From an unicellular cyanobacterium SU3 (GTDB lineage Bacteria; Cyanobacteriota; Cyanobacteriia; Cyanobacteriales; Microcystaceae): a DNA stretch of 61,954 nt. Numbering within the stretch: position 1 is the first letter of the stretch; every line of letters starts with the position of its first letter. The DNA lies in NCBI GenBank assembly GCA_002172675.1, contig NETF01000154.1, positions 1-61,954 of the forward strand, given 5' to 3'. Made by a program: the position numbers and the translations under genes. Below are positions 43,505 through 53,182 of the stretch, piece after piece. The notes under the pieces are model-generated. The model had not been told where the DNA came from, ran no database searches, and was given only the letters and a program-made list of their open reading frames with translations.

Positions 43505-44503
43505 TTATTTTCTTTTTGACTGCTTATTCGACAATGTTTTGCTAAGTCCTACTAAGCCAATTATTAATAATCCTACTGTCATTTTAGGTTCAGGAACGCC
43601 TAATGCTTGAAAAGCTGTATCAGCAATTAATTGATGTGCCACTGCTGTAGGATGAACATTATCCCAAAAGAAAAATTGATCAGGATTACTACAAACTGAA
43701 GGAATAGTTGAATCAAAACAACCATCAGTTACATTCGTAAAGAGCGAGGAGGAATTATTAATAGTGTTATTGAATAGAGTATTAATATCAACTTGAATTA
43801 GGTTTCTCTCTGATGAAAAACTAGATAATAAATTTGCTAAACCATTATTATGAGCTATCGTTAAATCATTTAAACAATCACCATCAAATTGATTATCACT
43901 AGGACAAAATCCGTCCACAGATTCATTAAGAAGAGGAATATTTCCGAGATTAGGTAAATTAAAAACCATAATATTTTCAGCACCCAACTCTATTAAAGAC
44001 TTCATAGCTGTTTCTACATTACTTAAACTTTGAGTAGGATTATTAAAAGGGGTAAAAGCCATACTATTTGTTGGCAAATAATCATTTCCCCCTATCCAAA
44101 TTGTATAAAGTGCATTTTCATCAGCGACAGGGTTACTAATAGTAAAGTTATTAATTTGTCCTTGTAATCCAGGTAAAGGAATTCCTGGTAATGTCGTATC
44201 CAGGGTATTCTCAAATCCAGTGGTTGCACCTCCAAAAGCAGAATTAATTAAAGGAACATTCAACTTTTGAGCAAGCATTTCTATCCAAACTGGCCCATTA
44301 GAAAATCGTCCTTTAAAATAAGGGGGACTAGGAGGAAAGGTTTGAGTTCCGCCTGTTGCTTCTACAACAACTTGATTAACATTACCGCTATCGCTTAAAC
44401 TATCCCCAAATCCGTAAATGGTTGAAAAACCAGCGGCTATGGTAGGAGAAGAGTTTAAATAAAAAATACTTCCAAAAAAAGCCAATAAAGAGAGTTTTTT
44501 CAT
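43505..44503 (-). CDS. Exported GDSL esterase/lipase with PEP-CTERM tail
   Basis: 332 residues from the ATG at 44503, which starts a good signal peptide (KKLSLLAFFGSIFYLNSSPT). Block I is YGFGDSLSDSGN (nucleophile Ser), an oxyanion IGGNDY follows, and block V is WDNVHPTAVAHQLIAD (Asp and His). The end VPEPKMTVGLLIIGLVGLSK plus basic residues is a PEP-CTERM sorting signal, processed by an exosortase not in this window. The protein is thus an envelope or extracellular ester hydrolase. A longer start at 44578 would hide the signal peptide. Confidence 0.88.
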   Translation of the reverse strand: MKKLSLLAFFGSIFYLNSSPTIAAGFSTIYGFGDSLSDSGNVNQVVVEATGGTQTFPPSPPYFKGRFSNGPVWIEMLAQKLNVPLINSAFGGATTGFENTLDTTLPGIPLPGLQGQINNFTISNPVADENALYTIWIGGNDYLPTNSMAFTPFNNPTQSLSNVETAMKSLIELGAENIMVFNLPNLGNIPLLNESVDGFCPSDNQFDGDCLNDLTIAHNNGLANLLSSFSSERNLIQVDINTLFNNTINNSSSLFTNVTDGCFDSTIPSVCSNPDQFFFWDNVHPTAVAHQLIADTAFQALGVPEPKMTVGLLIIGLVGLSKTLSNKQSKRK

Positions 44504-44659
44504 TTCAATAAATTCATCATTAAATCGACGCGCATAGTATAACACTTTTGATATTGTCCAATCACAGCAACATTTCACTAATGAGGTGGGTCATGATCTG
44601 ATACAGGAACACATTTTATGTTGTGTAAGTCATGTTGTGATGATGCAATGATAGAGACT

Positions 44660-45730
44660 ATGAAACTCACGCTTATTGGTAAACTTATTGCTGTTACTGC
44701 TTTGGCATTAACTGGTATTATTCCTTGGGTTCCCTCTGAGGCATCGACCTTTGATGAACAAGAAGTTAATCAGGATGATTTTATTGCTGTTGCTAGACCC
44801 TACGGAGATAATAAATATGATTTACTAATTATTAGACAAATCCCAGGACAGCGACAGTGTTGGGAGGAAATAGAATCAAATTCAGTTACTACGATTGATC
44901 CTTTACTCCTCAACTTCAATTTTGCTGGTAGTTGTCAACGCAGTACGGATAGTAATGGTTATTCTCTGCGGATTGATGGACAAGACTTAGGACTCGACTA
45001 TTTATTAAGACTGGTTCAACGGAATGGGAAATTAGTATTAGTGGGAACCCATCGCAGCGATCCCACTCAACCAGACATAGTAGTTGGAAGAAGTGACGGA
45101 GTTGCTTCTGGATTTTTAAAGATTGATTTAGATCCGGGTTGGCGATTTACTCAACGGGCCTACAATGGCAAAGTATTAAGCCATGTCTACTTAACAGGGG
45201 ATAGTACCTCTATTATGGCTCAGCCAGCTTACAATAACACTGATTCGTCTACAGAAGAGGTTATGGTATCCGATGATTCTTCCCTACAAGAGATGACGTT
45301 TACCGCACAGACTCAGTCCTCTGGTGTGTCTTCAGATAATCATGTCACTTCTCAACCCTCTGGTAATACTTTACCGCCTCCCCCAAACCCTTCAGTAGCC
45401 AAAGAACCGCCGCCGTTACCCAGTTTTTCAGAACTTCCTCCCCTCGAACCCCCAACCGCTAAAAATGTTAATGGTGTGGTTCCTCCTCCTACTCCAAATA
45501 CTGTTAATACAGGAGGTAATACTCGAACTTCTCAAAGTTATCGGGTTGTAGTTGCGGTTAATAGTAGTCAAGATAGGACTCGTGTGCGATCGCTATTTCC
45601 TGAAGCATTTTCTACTTCTTATCAAGGTCGTTCGATGTTACAAGTGGGATTGTTTAGTGATAAAAACAATGCTCAAAAAGCAGAACAAAGTCTTAGAAGT
45701 ATTGGTTTAAAGCCGATTATTGTTCAATAA
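44660..45730 (+). CDS. Exported DUF3747 protein with SPOR-like end
   Basis: About 356 residues from the ATG at 44660, which begins a signal peptide (KLTLIGKLIAVTALALTGII); ATGs at 44618 and 44648 are alternatives. The DUF3747 domain (about 30-165) includes DFIAVARPYGDNKYDLLIIR and RSDGVASGFLKIDLDPGWRF, a cyanobacterial family near sporulation or SpoIID-like proteins. A Pro-rich low-complexity part follows, and the last 70 residues (YRVVVAVNSSQDRTRVRSLF and AQKAEQSLRSIGLKPI) look like a SPOR peptidoglycan-binding unit. Probably a cell-wall protein. Divergent from the esterase gene. Confidence 0.8.
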   Translation: MKLTLIGKLIAVTALALTGIIPWVPSEASTFDEQEVNQDDFIAVARPYGDNKYDLLIIRQIPGQRQCWEEIESNSVTTIDPLLLNFNFAGSCQRSTDSNGYSLRIDGQDLGLDYLLRLVQRNGKLVLVGTHRSDPTQPDIVVGRSDGVASGFLKIDLDPGWRFTQRAYNGKVLSHVYLTGDSTSIMAQPAYNNTDSSTEEVMVSDDSSLQEMTFTAQTQSSGVSSDNHVTSQPSGNTLPPPPNPSVAKEPPPLPSFSELPPLEPPTAKNVNGVVPPPTPNTVNTGGNTRTSQSYRVVVAVNSSQDRTRVRSLFPEAFSTSYQGRSMLQVGLFSDKNNAQKAEQSLRSIGLKPIIVQ

Positions 45731-45827
45731 AGAAACGTTAGGGAGCAATAACAGTTTATGTATTTGCTTCCTAAAATGACTGTTTTGTGAAGTCGGTTCA
45801 AGAATAAGTAATGATAGTTTGAGTGAA

Positions 45828-46058
45828 TCAAACAGAAGAAAATTCATAGACTGGCGTTTGAATTAATCGTTGTGGAGGTTTATTTTTCCAAATGATTTCT
45901 TGTAACTTTTCTACGATTTCGGGTGAAAATAATCTTTCTCCCGTTTCCACACATACCCTTGCCGGTACGTTTTCAATGATGTAAAACTTACCCTCTCGTT
46001 CAAGAGTATAGGTCACTGTTGTTTCATAGTAAGTTTCTTGATTTGAATTATTAGTCAT
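45828..46058 (-). CDS. YgiT/MqsA-like antitoxin lacking zinc cysteines
   Basis: 76 residues from the ATG at 46058, which has AAAGGAG at good distance; the ATG at 46079 is weaker. The text TTVTYTLEREGKFYIIENVP and ARVCVETGERLFSPE follows the YgiT-type zinc-finger antitoxins, but the N-terminal CxxC is absent and the second knuckle reads CVETGE in place of CxxCGE, so one Cys is gone. Metal binding is doubtful. It overlaps the toxin gene by eight bases. Confidence 0.75.
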   Translation of the reverse strand: MTNNSNQETYYETTVTYTLEREGKFYIIENVPARVCVETGERLFSPEIVEKLQEIIWKNKPPQRLIQTPVYEFSSV

Positions 46059-46362
46059 TTCGCTGTCTCCTTTGCTCATAATTAATCCAAAGCTTAGAAC
46101 TAGGTTGATAGACTGTTATGATTTTGATTAGGGGACGAGTAGGATAACTACAATGTATATGTAAGGGGCGTTTTTGTTGTGTTAAGCCAAATATTAAACA
46201 ACTTGGACCGTATTTATCATTAGGATAATCTTCTATGAGCTTACGTAAAACGGCTTGTTTGATTTCGGAAACACTAATTTGACACAAAAGCGTTTGATTA
46301 AGAGCGTGTTCGGAGAATTCATAGTGATTATTTAAAAATTTTTCGTGAATTTTTTCAATCAT
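46051..46362 (-). CDS. DUF4258-type toxin
   Basis: 103 residues from the ATG at 46362; an earlier start at 46398 is less likely. The phrase YEFSEHALNQTLLCQISVSE and then RPLHIHCSYPTRPLIKIITV is the DUF4258 fold, related to RelE-type ribosome-linked RNases. Upstream of and overlapping a YgiT-like gene, the usual order for this pair. It lies just downstream of rbcS in the same direction with about 140 bases between. Confidence 0.75.
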   Translation of the reverse strand: MIEKIHEKFLNNHYEFSEHALNQTLLCQISVSEIKQAVLRKLIEDYPNDKYGPSCLIFGLTQQKRPLHIHCSYPTRPLIKIITVYQPSSKLWINYEQRRQRND

Positions 46363-46441
46363 AAATTTTAATAACTTTATTCCCCCCTTTACAATCAATT
46401 CAAGTTACTCATTGAATTCAAGCCATAATATTAAATATTAA

Positions 46442-46466
46442 CCTACCCACAATAACTGTAGGTAGG
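46442..46466 (-). terminator. Hairpin after the rbc operon
   Basis: CCTACC and GGTAGG arms around ACAATAACTGTA-like sequence, about 35 bases beyond the rbcS stop. The U-tract is poor, so it may be a processing or pause structure and not a strong terminator. Confidence 0.4.
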
Positions 46467-46501
46467 CTAATAGTTTACCGAACAAAGTTGTCTAAAACAA
46501 C

Positions 46502-46837
46502 TTAGAATGCACGGTTATTAGGCTTATGAACGATGAAACTCATGGTTTGACACTGTTTGATGTTGTCAAAACCGATTACACGAATATAAGCATTAGGATA
46601 TTCAGAACGACATTCCCGTACTTCAGCTAATACTTGTTGAGCAGAACTCGCACCGAATAAAGGTAACTTCCACATGGTCCAGAAGTGAGTCTCAGGTTGG
46701 GGATCTTCTTCAAACTCAATTCCAGGAATCATTCCTTGATCCAATACATATTGAACTTGGCGAACAATTTGTTGATCGGTTAAAGGGGGTAAATAGGAAA
46801 GGGTTTCGTAACGACGCTCTTTAGGTAATGTTTTCAT
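46502..46837 (-). CDS. rbcS: RuBisCO small subunit
   Basis: 111 residues of the form IB small subunit: [20 protein letters not shown], then the Trp-rich [13 protein letters not shown] and [20 protein letters not shown]. Length is normal for cyanobacteria, without a chloroplast presequence. Eight of these cap the L8 core in the carboxysome. It is the last gene of rbcL-rbcX-rbcS with 23 bases after rbcX. Confidence 0.98.
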   Translation of the reverse strand: MKTLPKERRYETLSYLPPLTDQQIVRQVQYVLDQGMIPGIEFEEDPQPETHFWTMWKLPLFGASSAQQVLAEVRECRSEYPNAYIRVIGFDNIKQCQTMSFIVHKPNNRAF

Positions 46838-46860
46838 TTTTGGTAGATTCCTATCTCAAG

Positions 46861-47259
46861 TTAATCACAATTAGACGTTGAGTCATCATTCTCTGACTCA
46901 GAAGAAGTTGAGGACACTGAGGAAGAACTGGTAAGCCTCTCCAATAGCTGACGACGATGTTCTACATTAGCCTGACTCATACGGTGTCTGACCATCTGGG
47001 GCATAAATTCCATTACCTCAGAGGCTAGATATTCTCGTACTTTGAGAATACGCATCACTAGCTCTTTATCTTCTCCCATTAACCCTTCAATAAACAGTTC
47101 TCCCTTTTGGATATTGTGGGAGGCGGTGTATTGCCTCAGCCATATGGCTTGTTTGGGGTTAGTTTCAGAGAGTTGGTCAAGAATCACACGAACCGCTTGA
47201 TAAGTCAGATAATTTTGTATGACTTCAGCAGTGTCGTTAGCTATTTTTTTGGGATACAT
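46861..47259 (-). CDS. rbcX: RuBisCO assembly chaperone RbcX
   Basis: 132 residues. The helical chaperone core is complete (YLTYQAVRVILDQLSETNPK, QYTASHNIQKGELFIEGL) with a Ser-rich tail. RbcX dimers hold the C-terminal EIKFEFD-type peptide of RbcL until RbcS joins; the RbcL here ends [12 protein letters not shown], which fits. It lies between rbcL and rbcS, the usual cyanobacterial order. Confidence 0.97.
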   Translation of the reverse strand: MYPKKIANDTAEVIQNYLTYQAVRVILDQLSETNPKQAIWLRQYTASHNIQKGELFIEGLMGEDKELVMRILKVREYLASEVMEFMPQMVRHRMSQANVEHRRQLLERLTSSSSVSSTSSESENDDSTSNCD

Positions 47260-47340
47260 AGATGCCTACCTGTCCCTCCTCGGACACAATTGTTAGTTTT
47301 TAGTCTTTTATATTCCTAAAAGCTAACAATTATCCCAAAT

Positions 47341-48756
47341 TTAGAGTGTATCCATTGCCTCAAACTCGAAGGTAATTTCTTTCCACAGTTCACAAGCAGC
47401 GGCCAACTCAGGACTCCACTTACAAGCTTCGCGGATAACGTCGTTACCTTCACGAGCTAAGTTACGTCCTTCGTTACGAGCTTGGATACACGCTTCAAGA
47501 GCCACACGGTTAGCGGTTGCACCAGGAGCGTTACCCCAAGGGTGTCCTAACGTACCACCACCGAACTGTAAGCAAGAGTCGTCGCCGAAGATTTCAACTA
47601 AGGCGGGCATATGCCATACGTGGATACCACCGGAAGCAACGGGCATGGTTCCAGCCATAGAAGCGTAGTCTTGGGTAAAGAAAATACCGCGATCGCGATC
47701 TTCTTCTACGTAGTCTTCACGCATAAGGTCAACAAACCCCATAGTGATGCCTCTTTCCCCTTCTAATTTACCCACAACGGTTCCAGAGTGGAGGTGATCA
47801 CCACCAGATAAACGTAAACACTTAGCTAAGACGCGGAAGTGAATACCATGATTTTTCTGACGGTCAATTACCGCGTGCATGGCACGGTGAATGTGTAATA
47901 AGAGGCCGTTGTCACGACAGAACTTAGCTAGGGTGGTGTTAGCGGTGAAACCACCGGTTAAGAAGTCGTGCATGACGATGGGGGTGCCAATTTCTTTGGC
48001 AAACTCAGCCCGTTTCATCATTTCTTCACAAGTACCTGCGGTGACGTTGAGGTAGTGACCTTTAACTTCGTTGGTTTCAGCTTGGGCTTTTTCGATGGCT
48101 TCTTGTACGAATAAGAAGCGATCGCGCCAACGCATGAAGGGTTGAGAGTTGATGTTTTCGTCGTCTTTGGTGAAGTCTAATCCACCCCGTAAACATTCGT
48201 AAACCGCACGTCCGTAGTTCTTAGCGGATAAACCTAGTTTGGGCTTAATGGTACAACCTAAAAGGGGACGACCATATTTGTTTAATTTATCTCTTTCAAC
48301 GGTAATACCGTGAGGAGGCCCTTGGAAGGTTTTGATTAAAGCAACAGGGAAACGGATGTCTTCTAAACGTAAAGCCCGTAATGCTTTGAACCCGAAAACG
48401 TTACCGACTAAAGAGGTAAGAACGTTGGTGACAGATCCTTCTTCAAATAAATCTAAAGGATAAGCAATGAAACAGAAATACTGGTTTTCTTCGTTCGCAA
48501 CGGGTTCGATGTCATAACAACGACCTTTGTAACGATCTAAGTCGGTTAAGTTATCCGTCCAAACCGTTGTCCAGGTTCCGGTAGAAGATTCTGCAGCAAC
48601 GGCTGCACCAGCTTCTTCAGGAGGAACACCTGGCTGGGGGGTCATGCGGAAGCACGCCAGTAAGTCGGTATCTTTCGGTGTGTAGTCGGGGGTGTAGTAG
48701 GTTAAGCGGTAGTCCTGAACGCCGGCATTAAACCCTGATTTTGTGGCCTGTGCCAT
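47341..48756 (-). CDS. rbcL: RuBisCO large subunit
   Basis: 471 residues. The N-terminal domain is followed by the barrel with [16 protein letters not shown] and [17 protein letters not shown], whose Lys is carbamylated and whose Asp and Glu hold Mg2+. Loop 6 is [12 protein letters not shown]. The C-terminus [12 protein letters not shown] is the RbcX-binding peptide. CO2 fixation in the carboxysome. GGAGG stands about ten bases before the ATG. Confidence 0.98.
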   Translation of the reverse strand: MAQATKSGFNAGVQDYRLTYYTPDYTPKDTDLLACFRMTPQPGVPPEEAGAAVAAESSTGTWTTVWTDNLTDLDRYKGRCYDIEPVANEENQYFCFIAYPLDLFEEGSVTNVLTSLVGNVFGFKALRALRLEDIRFPVALIKTFQGPPHGITVERDKLNKYGRPLLGCTIKPKLGLSAKNYGRAVYECLRGGLDFTKDDENINSQPFMRWRDRFLFVQEAIEKAQAETNEVKGHYLNVTAGTCEEMMKRAEFAKEIGTPIVMHDFLTGGFTANTTLAKFCRDNGLLLHIHRAMHAVIDRQKNHGIHFRVLAKCLRLSGGDHLHSGTVVGKLEGERGITMGFVDLMREDYVEEDRDRGIFFTQDYASMAGTMPVASGGIHVWHMPALVEIFGDDSCLQFGGGTLGHPWGNAPGATANRVALEACIQARNEGRNLAREGNDVIREACKWSPELAAACELWKEITFEFEAMDTL

Positions 48757-49322
48757 ATTGTTATTCCTCCATGAATGGGCATCGTTAATTTCTCATTTAT
48801 CAGTTCGTAAGTCGGTTTCCCCTGACCTACCGGTAATAGAGAAAATTTTAGAAAGTTATTCGGTCGCTCAAAGTCGCTTGTAGCAAACCGTTTATTCACT
48901 TATGTGCGTTTCGAGTCCTTATCATATCACGATAGTTAGACTCTTTTAACATTCTTTTCACCCTTTTTTAGTAGATTTTTTGATTACAATTTATGGACAG
49001 TCTCATTAATTTAACTAATGAGTGTTTATGCTCTAATACCTCTTTTATCAGTTAGTTTTCCTCCATATCAGATAGTGGATCACTTATCCTAAAAAGTTTA
49101 TAAATAGTTACATAAGTTTTTTTGATGCACTGAGTAAGATTGCTTAATTTTTGGAGAATAAGAAATAGAATGAGGCTTGACAATTAATCACACTTGGTTG
49201 TACATAGACATATTACTATGGATTTTTAGTTACTGATTGTGTTTTTACAATATGTGGATTTGGTTTCTTTGAGGTGTTAGTTTAAGAGAGTTTTTGGGTA
49301 TTTTAGAGCTAAGTTTTTCAAA
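48757..49322 (-). promoter_or_regulatory. rbc leader and promoter region
   Basis: About 560 AT-rich bases upstream of rbcL. It should hold the rbc promoter and a long leader, as in other cyanobacteria. TATCATATCACGATAG near 48919-48934 is an interrupted dyad that could be a regulator site. I cannot fix the transcript start by eye. No small RNA is recognised. Confidence 0.4.
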
Positions 49323-49535
49323 TTGGGGTTAGTAGGTGGGCTTAGATTAGCATCAAGTGCAGCAAAAGTAAGTCCTAAAGCCATAAAAGAATATCAAAAA
49401 TATCAACAAGATACTATCAAACCATTGAAACAGGTAGTTTTTGAAAACCAACAAACCTATGATAAATATCTTCGATTGGTAAAAGAAGAATGCTATAAAC
49501 GTATTGATATTTTGTCCCAACAAAATCCATTTTGA
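49323..49535 (+). pseudogene. Doubtful 70-codon frame, possibly a remnant
   Basis: A TTG-started frame with no ATG (LVGGLRLASSAAKVSPKAIK, then YQKYQQDTIKPLKQVVFENQ and YLRLVKEECYKRIDIL). It remains open for 14 codons upstream with a Lys/Phe-rich stretch. Helical, charged, protein-like composition, but no ribosome site. Could be the 3' part of a lost gene or a gene with a rare start. Confidence 0.3.
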
Positions 49536-49629
49536 TAAATTATAAGGTGGGCAAAAATAAGAAAGTCTAATCTAATTCAAAATAGTTATTTATTTTGCCT
49601 ACCTGGTAGTGATTATTTTATTAGTTAAT

Positions 49630-50118
49630 TTATTTATTAACTATATTCATGATTTCAGGAGGTTTCAACGAATTTATTTCTGATATATTCTTAAAATGAT
49701 TCGTATTATAAGTAGCTAGATAATTAATATTTTCTTCTAAACACAAACCAGCAAGACGGACATCCAAAATATTGGCTGAAGTGATATTATTATCAACAGC
49801 CAATTCTAGAATTTTATTAATGGTTGATGAAGTAGTATAAAAAATTTCAAAATCATCATTCAAATAGATATTATTCAAATAGATATTATTAATTAAATTA
49901 GTTATTTCTAAAGGAGTTAAATATTTTCCTTTCATCGCCACAGGATTAGTTAAAATTCGATATAACTCGACTATATTTTGTTCTGCTAATACTCCTTGAA
50001 TTTTCTTATTTATTGCTGACTCTAGCAAATCTGCTGAATCTATGTGATAAATAGACGATTAATCATGAGCATACACTAAAACATTGGTATCCAATAATAC
50101 TCTAATTTTCCTGTTCAT
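49630..50118 (-). pseudogene. Decayed PIN toxin (in-frame stop)
   Basis: Paralogue of the PIN gene at 21479. It starts MNRKIRVLLDTNVLVYAHD at 50118 and meets TAA at 50059-50061, where the relative has Glu (AHDES). The frame goes on to 49630 with YRILTNPVAMKG and the C-terminal half that the other copy lost: ANILDVRLAGLCLEENINYL and ATYNTNHF. A direct duplication of 18 bases gives NNIYLNNIYLN. An internal start after the stop would lack the first catalytic Asp. Confidence 0.8.
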
Positions 50119-50289
50119 AAATTTTTTCTCTATTTAGATAATCGTCTTTAACACCTAGTTTAAATGTAGGAAAAGGATAGTTTTTTTTGCTTTGGGTTGA
50201 ATAATAATTTCGACTTCATCACCTTCTTGAATACCATCAGGTAACTTGTCTAAAAGGATAACTTTTTTTCCTTGTATATAACCTTTCAT
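50102..50289 (-). pseudogene. Decayed antitoxin (frameshift)
   Basis: Begins MKGYIQGKKVILLDKLPDGI, 70 percent like the antitoxin at 21307. One A is missing from a run that has eight A (GC-A8-CTAT), so the frame leaves the family after about 35 residues and stops at 50155. Adding one A restores the family end (YPFPTFKLGV) and the overlap with the PIN gene. Confidence 0.75.
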
Positions 50290-50390
50290 ATTTTTTGAAT
50301 AACACTAAATTGAACTAATACGTTGTATTATAAATCAAAATTCTAATTTATGTTAAAATTACAAAATAAAAAAGTTTTAAGGTAATAATT

Positions 50391-50642
50391 ATGTGGTGGC
50401 GTTCTTCTAGATTAGATCGTATTGAAGCAAATATGGAAAAAATGGAACAGAATATGAATAAAATGGAGCAAAATATGCAACAAATGCAACAAAATATTAA
50501 TGAACTAGCAGAAATAAGTGTGGCAACAAATAGGAGAATTGATCGCTTTGTTGAAGAAATGAGAGAAGAGAGACAAAAAGATAGAGAACGCACTGAAAAA
50601 CTACAACGTGCAGTAGAATATTTATTGAGTAAAGATAGATAA
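50391..50642 (+). CDS. Small coiled-coil protein
   Basis: 83 residues. A Met/Gln/Glu/Asn-rich heptad pattern (EANMEKMEQNMNKMEQNMQQ, then MQQNINELAEI) covers residues 12-60, then a very charged end REERQKDRERTEKLQRAVEY. AAGGTAATAATT precedes the ATG. It looks like a short coiled coil of the kind found by the dozen in cyanobacteria, several near toxin-antitoxin genes. Function unknown. Convergent with the GTPase gene, 13 bases apart. Confidence 0.6.
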   Translation: MWWRSSRLDRIEANMEKMEQNMNKMEQNMQQMQQNINELAEISVATNRRIDRFVEEMREERQKDRERTEKLQRAVEYLLSKDR

Positions 50643-50655
50643 TAATAGATTCATT

Positions 50656-51999
50656 TTACTCGTCTATTTGGAGTCGGTAAATAATGGTATTCGGATCAAC
50701 TTGATTAATAATATTCTTAATAACCATACTCGGTCCCAAATCTCCCCAACTACAGCCTTTTTCTAAGTATTCTTGGGCTGCTTTACCAATAATATAAGTC
50801 CCATAAGCTGCGAGTCCACCTTGTAAAATAGCGGTACTTCCATAAGTGGTTAAAATAGCAGGATTTTCTATAAAACTTGATACTGCTAAAGCTGTTTTTC
50901 CTAACCCTAAGATTAAACTTGTAGCAATTTCTCCTAAGAATAAACCACCCGAACTAACAAAAATTTCACGCCATAATTTTCCTGCTTTATGATTCGTTAT
51001 TGGTAATCCATATAATCTTGCTAAAGAACGAATTAACATTAAATCTGTGACGCTTCCTGCTATAATATCTAAGAAACCAATAGGGTTAACTGCAACTGCT
51101 ACGGACTTATATTTAACATATTTCCAGATAATTGCTTCTGCTTCTTCTTGTCTATTTTTAATGGTTTTTTTCGCAATATTTTCCTCTGCTTTTTTGGCTT
51201 TTTGCAAAGCATTTAAACATAATAAAGATTTTCCTTCTTGATTTAAAATAGTTAAAATCTTATTTTTCAATTCATCAATTTGTGGTGGTGGGGTTTCCCA
51301 TTCTTCTGCTGTTTTTTCATCGGAATACTTAACTAAAATAGGAATCGGTTGAGGAGAGGCTGCAACCCTAACAATATCTTCAGCAGTAATCAAAAATCTC
51401 TCATCAATGTTAGAACTTCGTCCTATTTTCTGCAATTGTTCGTAAATAGTGTTAACATCTTTGTCAGGATAAAGATCAATTTTGTTAAACACTAAAATAA
51501 TAGGTTTAAATACTGTTTTTAACTGTAATAAAGCCTCATATTCAGTGCGAGTAATATCTTCAGAAATAATAAATAAAATTAAATCAGCTTCATTAGCAAT
51601 ATTTCGGGCCATTATTTCTCGTTCTTTTCCGTCTATTTCATCTAATCCAGGGGTATCAATAAATTCAATGATGACTTTACTATTAGGAAGAGTCCAACGA
51701 ACCGATTGCGGCCATTTTGTTACGCCATGAATGGGTCCACTATCTAGAATATTTTGACCCATTAAAGCATTAATTACCGCAGATTTTCCGCGACTCACTA
51801 ACCCAAAGGTAGCAATTTTAATGACATTATTTTCTATCTTTTCTAAAGAAGCTTTTAACGCTTGTAAATCCGGTTTGACGGCTGCTTGTAATTCTAAATT
51901 TGGGGGATAATTCCAATGACGACGGACGCTAGTATACCAGGATAAAGCTTGTTGTAGACTAGCGCGAGTTTGTTGAATATGGGTGTCTTGTTGAGTCAA
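50656..51999 (-). CDS. Dynamin-like/Era-type GTPase with DUF697 domain
   Basis: 447 residues. GTPase motifs: GLVSRGKSAVINALMG (G1), a Thr region VTKWP (G2), DTPGLDEI (G3) and NKIDLY (G4). Near residues 300-440 is a hydrophobic DUF697-type region with GFLDIIAGSVTDLMLIRSLA and ILQGGLAAYGTYIIGKAAQE, which attaches such proteins to membranes. Family members are thought to act in membrane stress or thylakoid upkeep; direct knowledge is small. Divergent from the hydrolase gene. Confidence 0.83.
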   Translation of the reverse strand: MTQQDTHIQQTRASLQQALSWYTSVRRHWNYPPNLELQAAVKPDLQALKASLEKIENNVIKIATFGLVSRGKSAVINALMGQNILDSGPIHGVTKWPQSVRWTLPNSKVIIEFIDTPGLDEIDGKEREIMARNIANEADLILFIISEDITRTEYEALLQLKTVFKPIILVFNKIDLYPDKDVNTIYEQLQKIGRSSNIDERFLITAEDIVRVAASPQPIPILVKYSDEKTAEEWETPPPQIDELKNKILTILNQEGKSLLCLNALQKAKKAEENIAKKTIKNRQEEAEAIIWKYVKYKSVAVAVNPIGFLDIIAGSVTDLMLIRSLARLYGLPITNHKAGKLWREIFVSSGGLFLGEIATSLILGLGKTALAVSSFIENPAILTTYGSTAILQGGLAAYGTYIIGKAAQEYLEKGCSWGDLGPSMVIKNIINQVDPNTIIYRLQIDE

Positions 52000-52082
52000 A
52001 GTTAATTAATAATGAATAACTAATCGTGTTAGAGAAAAGCAATTTTTAAAGAGTTATGATACCTTAAAAATGTTCTATATCA

Positions 52083-52973
52083 ATGTTATCTATGCGTTTA
52101 TTTATAGCACTGGTTTTAGGAACTTTTTTGGTGGTAGTGGGTTGGCAATCTAATCTTTTTGCTACAAATATAACTTTACCTCCTCAAGATGATTATGCAG
52201 ACTATATGTGGGAAGTCCATCATAATGAACGACCCACTCCTACGGATATTTTAGCGCAAGCACCGAATGAAAATGATACCGTTACCGCAGACATGGTAAC
52301 TTACGGGATGTTAGAAGGAAAAGAAATTAAAGGTTATCTTGCATCTCCGATGGATATTGATCGTCCTTTACCTGGGATTATTGTGATTCATGAATGGTGG
52401 GGACTCAATGATAATATTAAAGCCATGACCCGTAAACTTGCAGCACAAGGTTATAGAGCATTAGCAGTGGATATGTATGGGGGAGAAGCAGCAGAAACCC
52501 CTGAAAAAGCCATGAAATTAGTAACTGAGGCAAGAAATAATAGTGATCGCCTTAAAGATAATCTTGCCTTAGCCTATCAATATTTAGAAGAAGAAGAAAA
52601 CGCCCCGAAAATAGGGTCTATCGGTTGGTGTTTTGGGGGTAGTTTATCCTTACAAACCGCTTTATTATTCCCTGAAACCCTAGATGCTGCGGTTATATAT
52701 TATGGAGGAGACTTAGAAACCGATGCAGAGACATTACAACCTTTAGAAATGCCCATTTTAGGGATTTTTGGTGAGTTAGATGATCGGCCTTCCCCTGAAA
52801 CCGTTAACGAGTTTGAAATGACCCTAAAATCCCTTGATAAAGAAGTTGAAGTTTATATCTATCCCAATGCAGATCATGCTTTTGCTAACCCATCCGGGGA
52901 ACGATATAACCCAGTAGCGGCCATGGATGCTTGGGATAAAACGGTGGAATTTTTCTCAAAGTATTTGAAATAA
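52083..52973 (+). CDS. Exported dienelactone hydrolase family protein
   Basis: 296 residues. An N-terminal hydrophobic segment (LFIALVLGTFLVVVGW) suggests export or an anchor. The alpha/beta hydrolase carries the Cys nucleophile in SIGWCFGGSLS, the Asp in GELDDRPSP and the His in NADHAFANPS, the dienelactone-hydrolase triad. IVIHEWWGLNDNIK is a family mark. Broad ester or lactone hydrolysis is likely; the substrate is not known. Two close ATGs (52083 and 52092) could serve. Confidence 0.87.
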   Translation: MLSMRLFIALVLGTFLVVVGWQSNLFATNITLPPQDDYADYMWEVHHNERPTPTDILAQAPNENDTVTADMVTYGMLEGKEIKGYLASPMDIDRPLPGIIVIHEWWGLNDNIKAMTRKLAAQGYRALAVDMYGGEAAETPEKAMKLVTEARNNSDRLKDNLALAYQYLEEEENAPKIGSIGWCFGGSLSLQTALLFPETLDAAVIYYGGDLETDAETLQPLEMPILGIFGELDDRPSPETVNEFEMTLKSLDKEVEVYIYPNADHAFANPSGERYNPVAAMDAWDKTVEFFSKYLK

Positions 52974-53182
52974 TTGATATTCATTTCATCGTTAATTTGA
53001 CAGATAAACACCAGCCGATTTCTCGTCCATTTTGTAAGTGGGAGATGTAGCGCAACACGGGATAGACATCTCACGGTGGCGAATTTGATTCGCTACCAGT
53101 GTCCTCTAATTTATTGCCCGTGAATATTATTTAACTAAGAATTGTTATCTTGATAAAAGAGTAAAATTTATGGAATAATCTA

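Noticed and set aside
48702-48899. 65-codon frame over the start of rbcL
   Set aside because: It overlaps the rbcL leader and coding start in another frame with no motif; a shadow.
50348-50593. Ser/Ile/Cys-rich frame opposite the coiled-coil gene
   Set aside because: It is the antisense of the Met/Gln/Glu heptads; it has no ribosome site.
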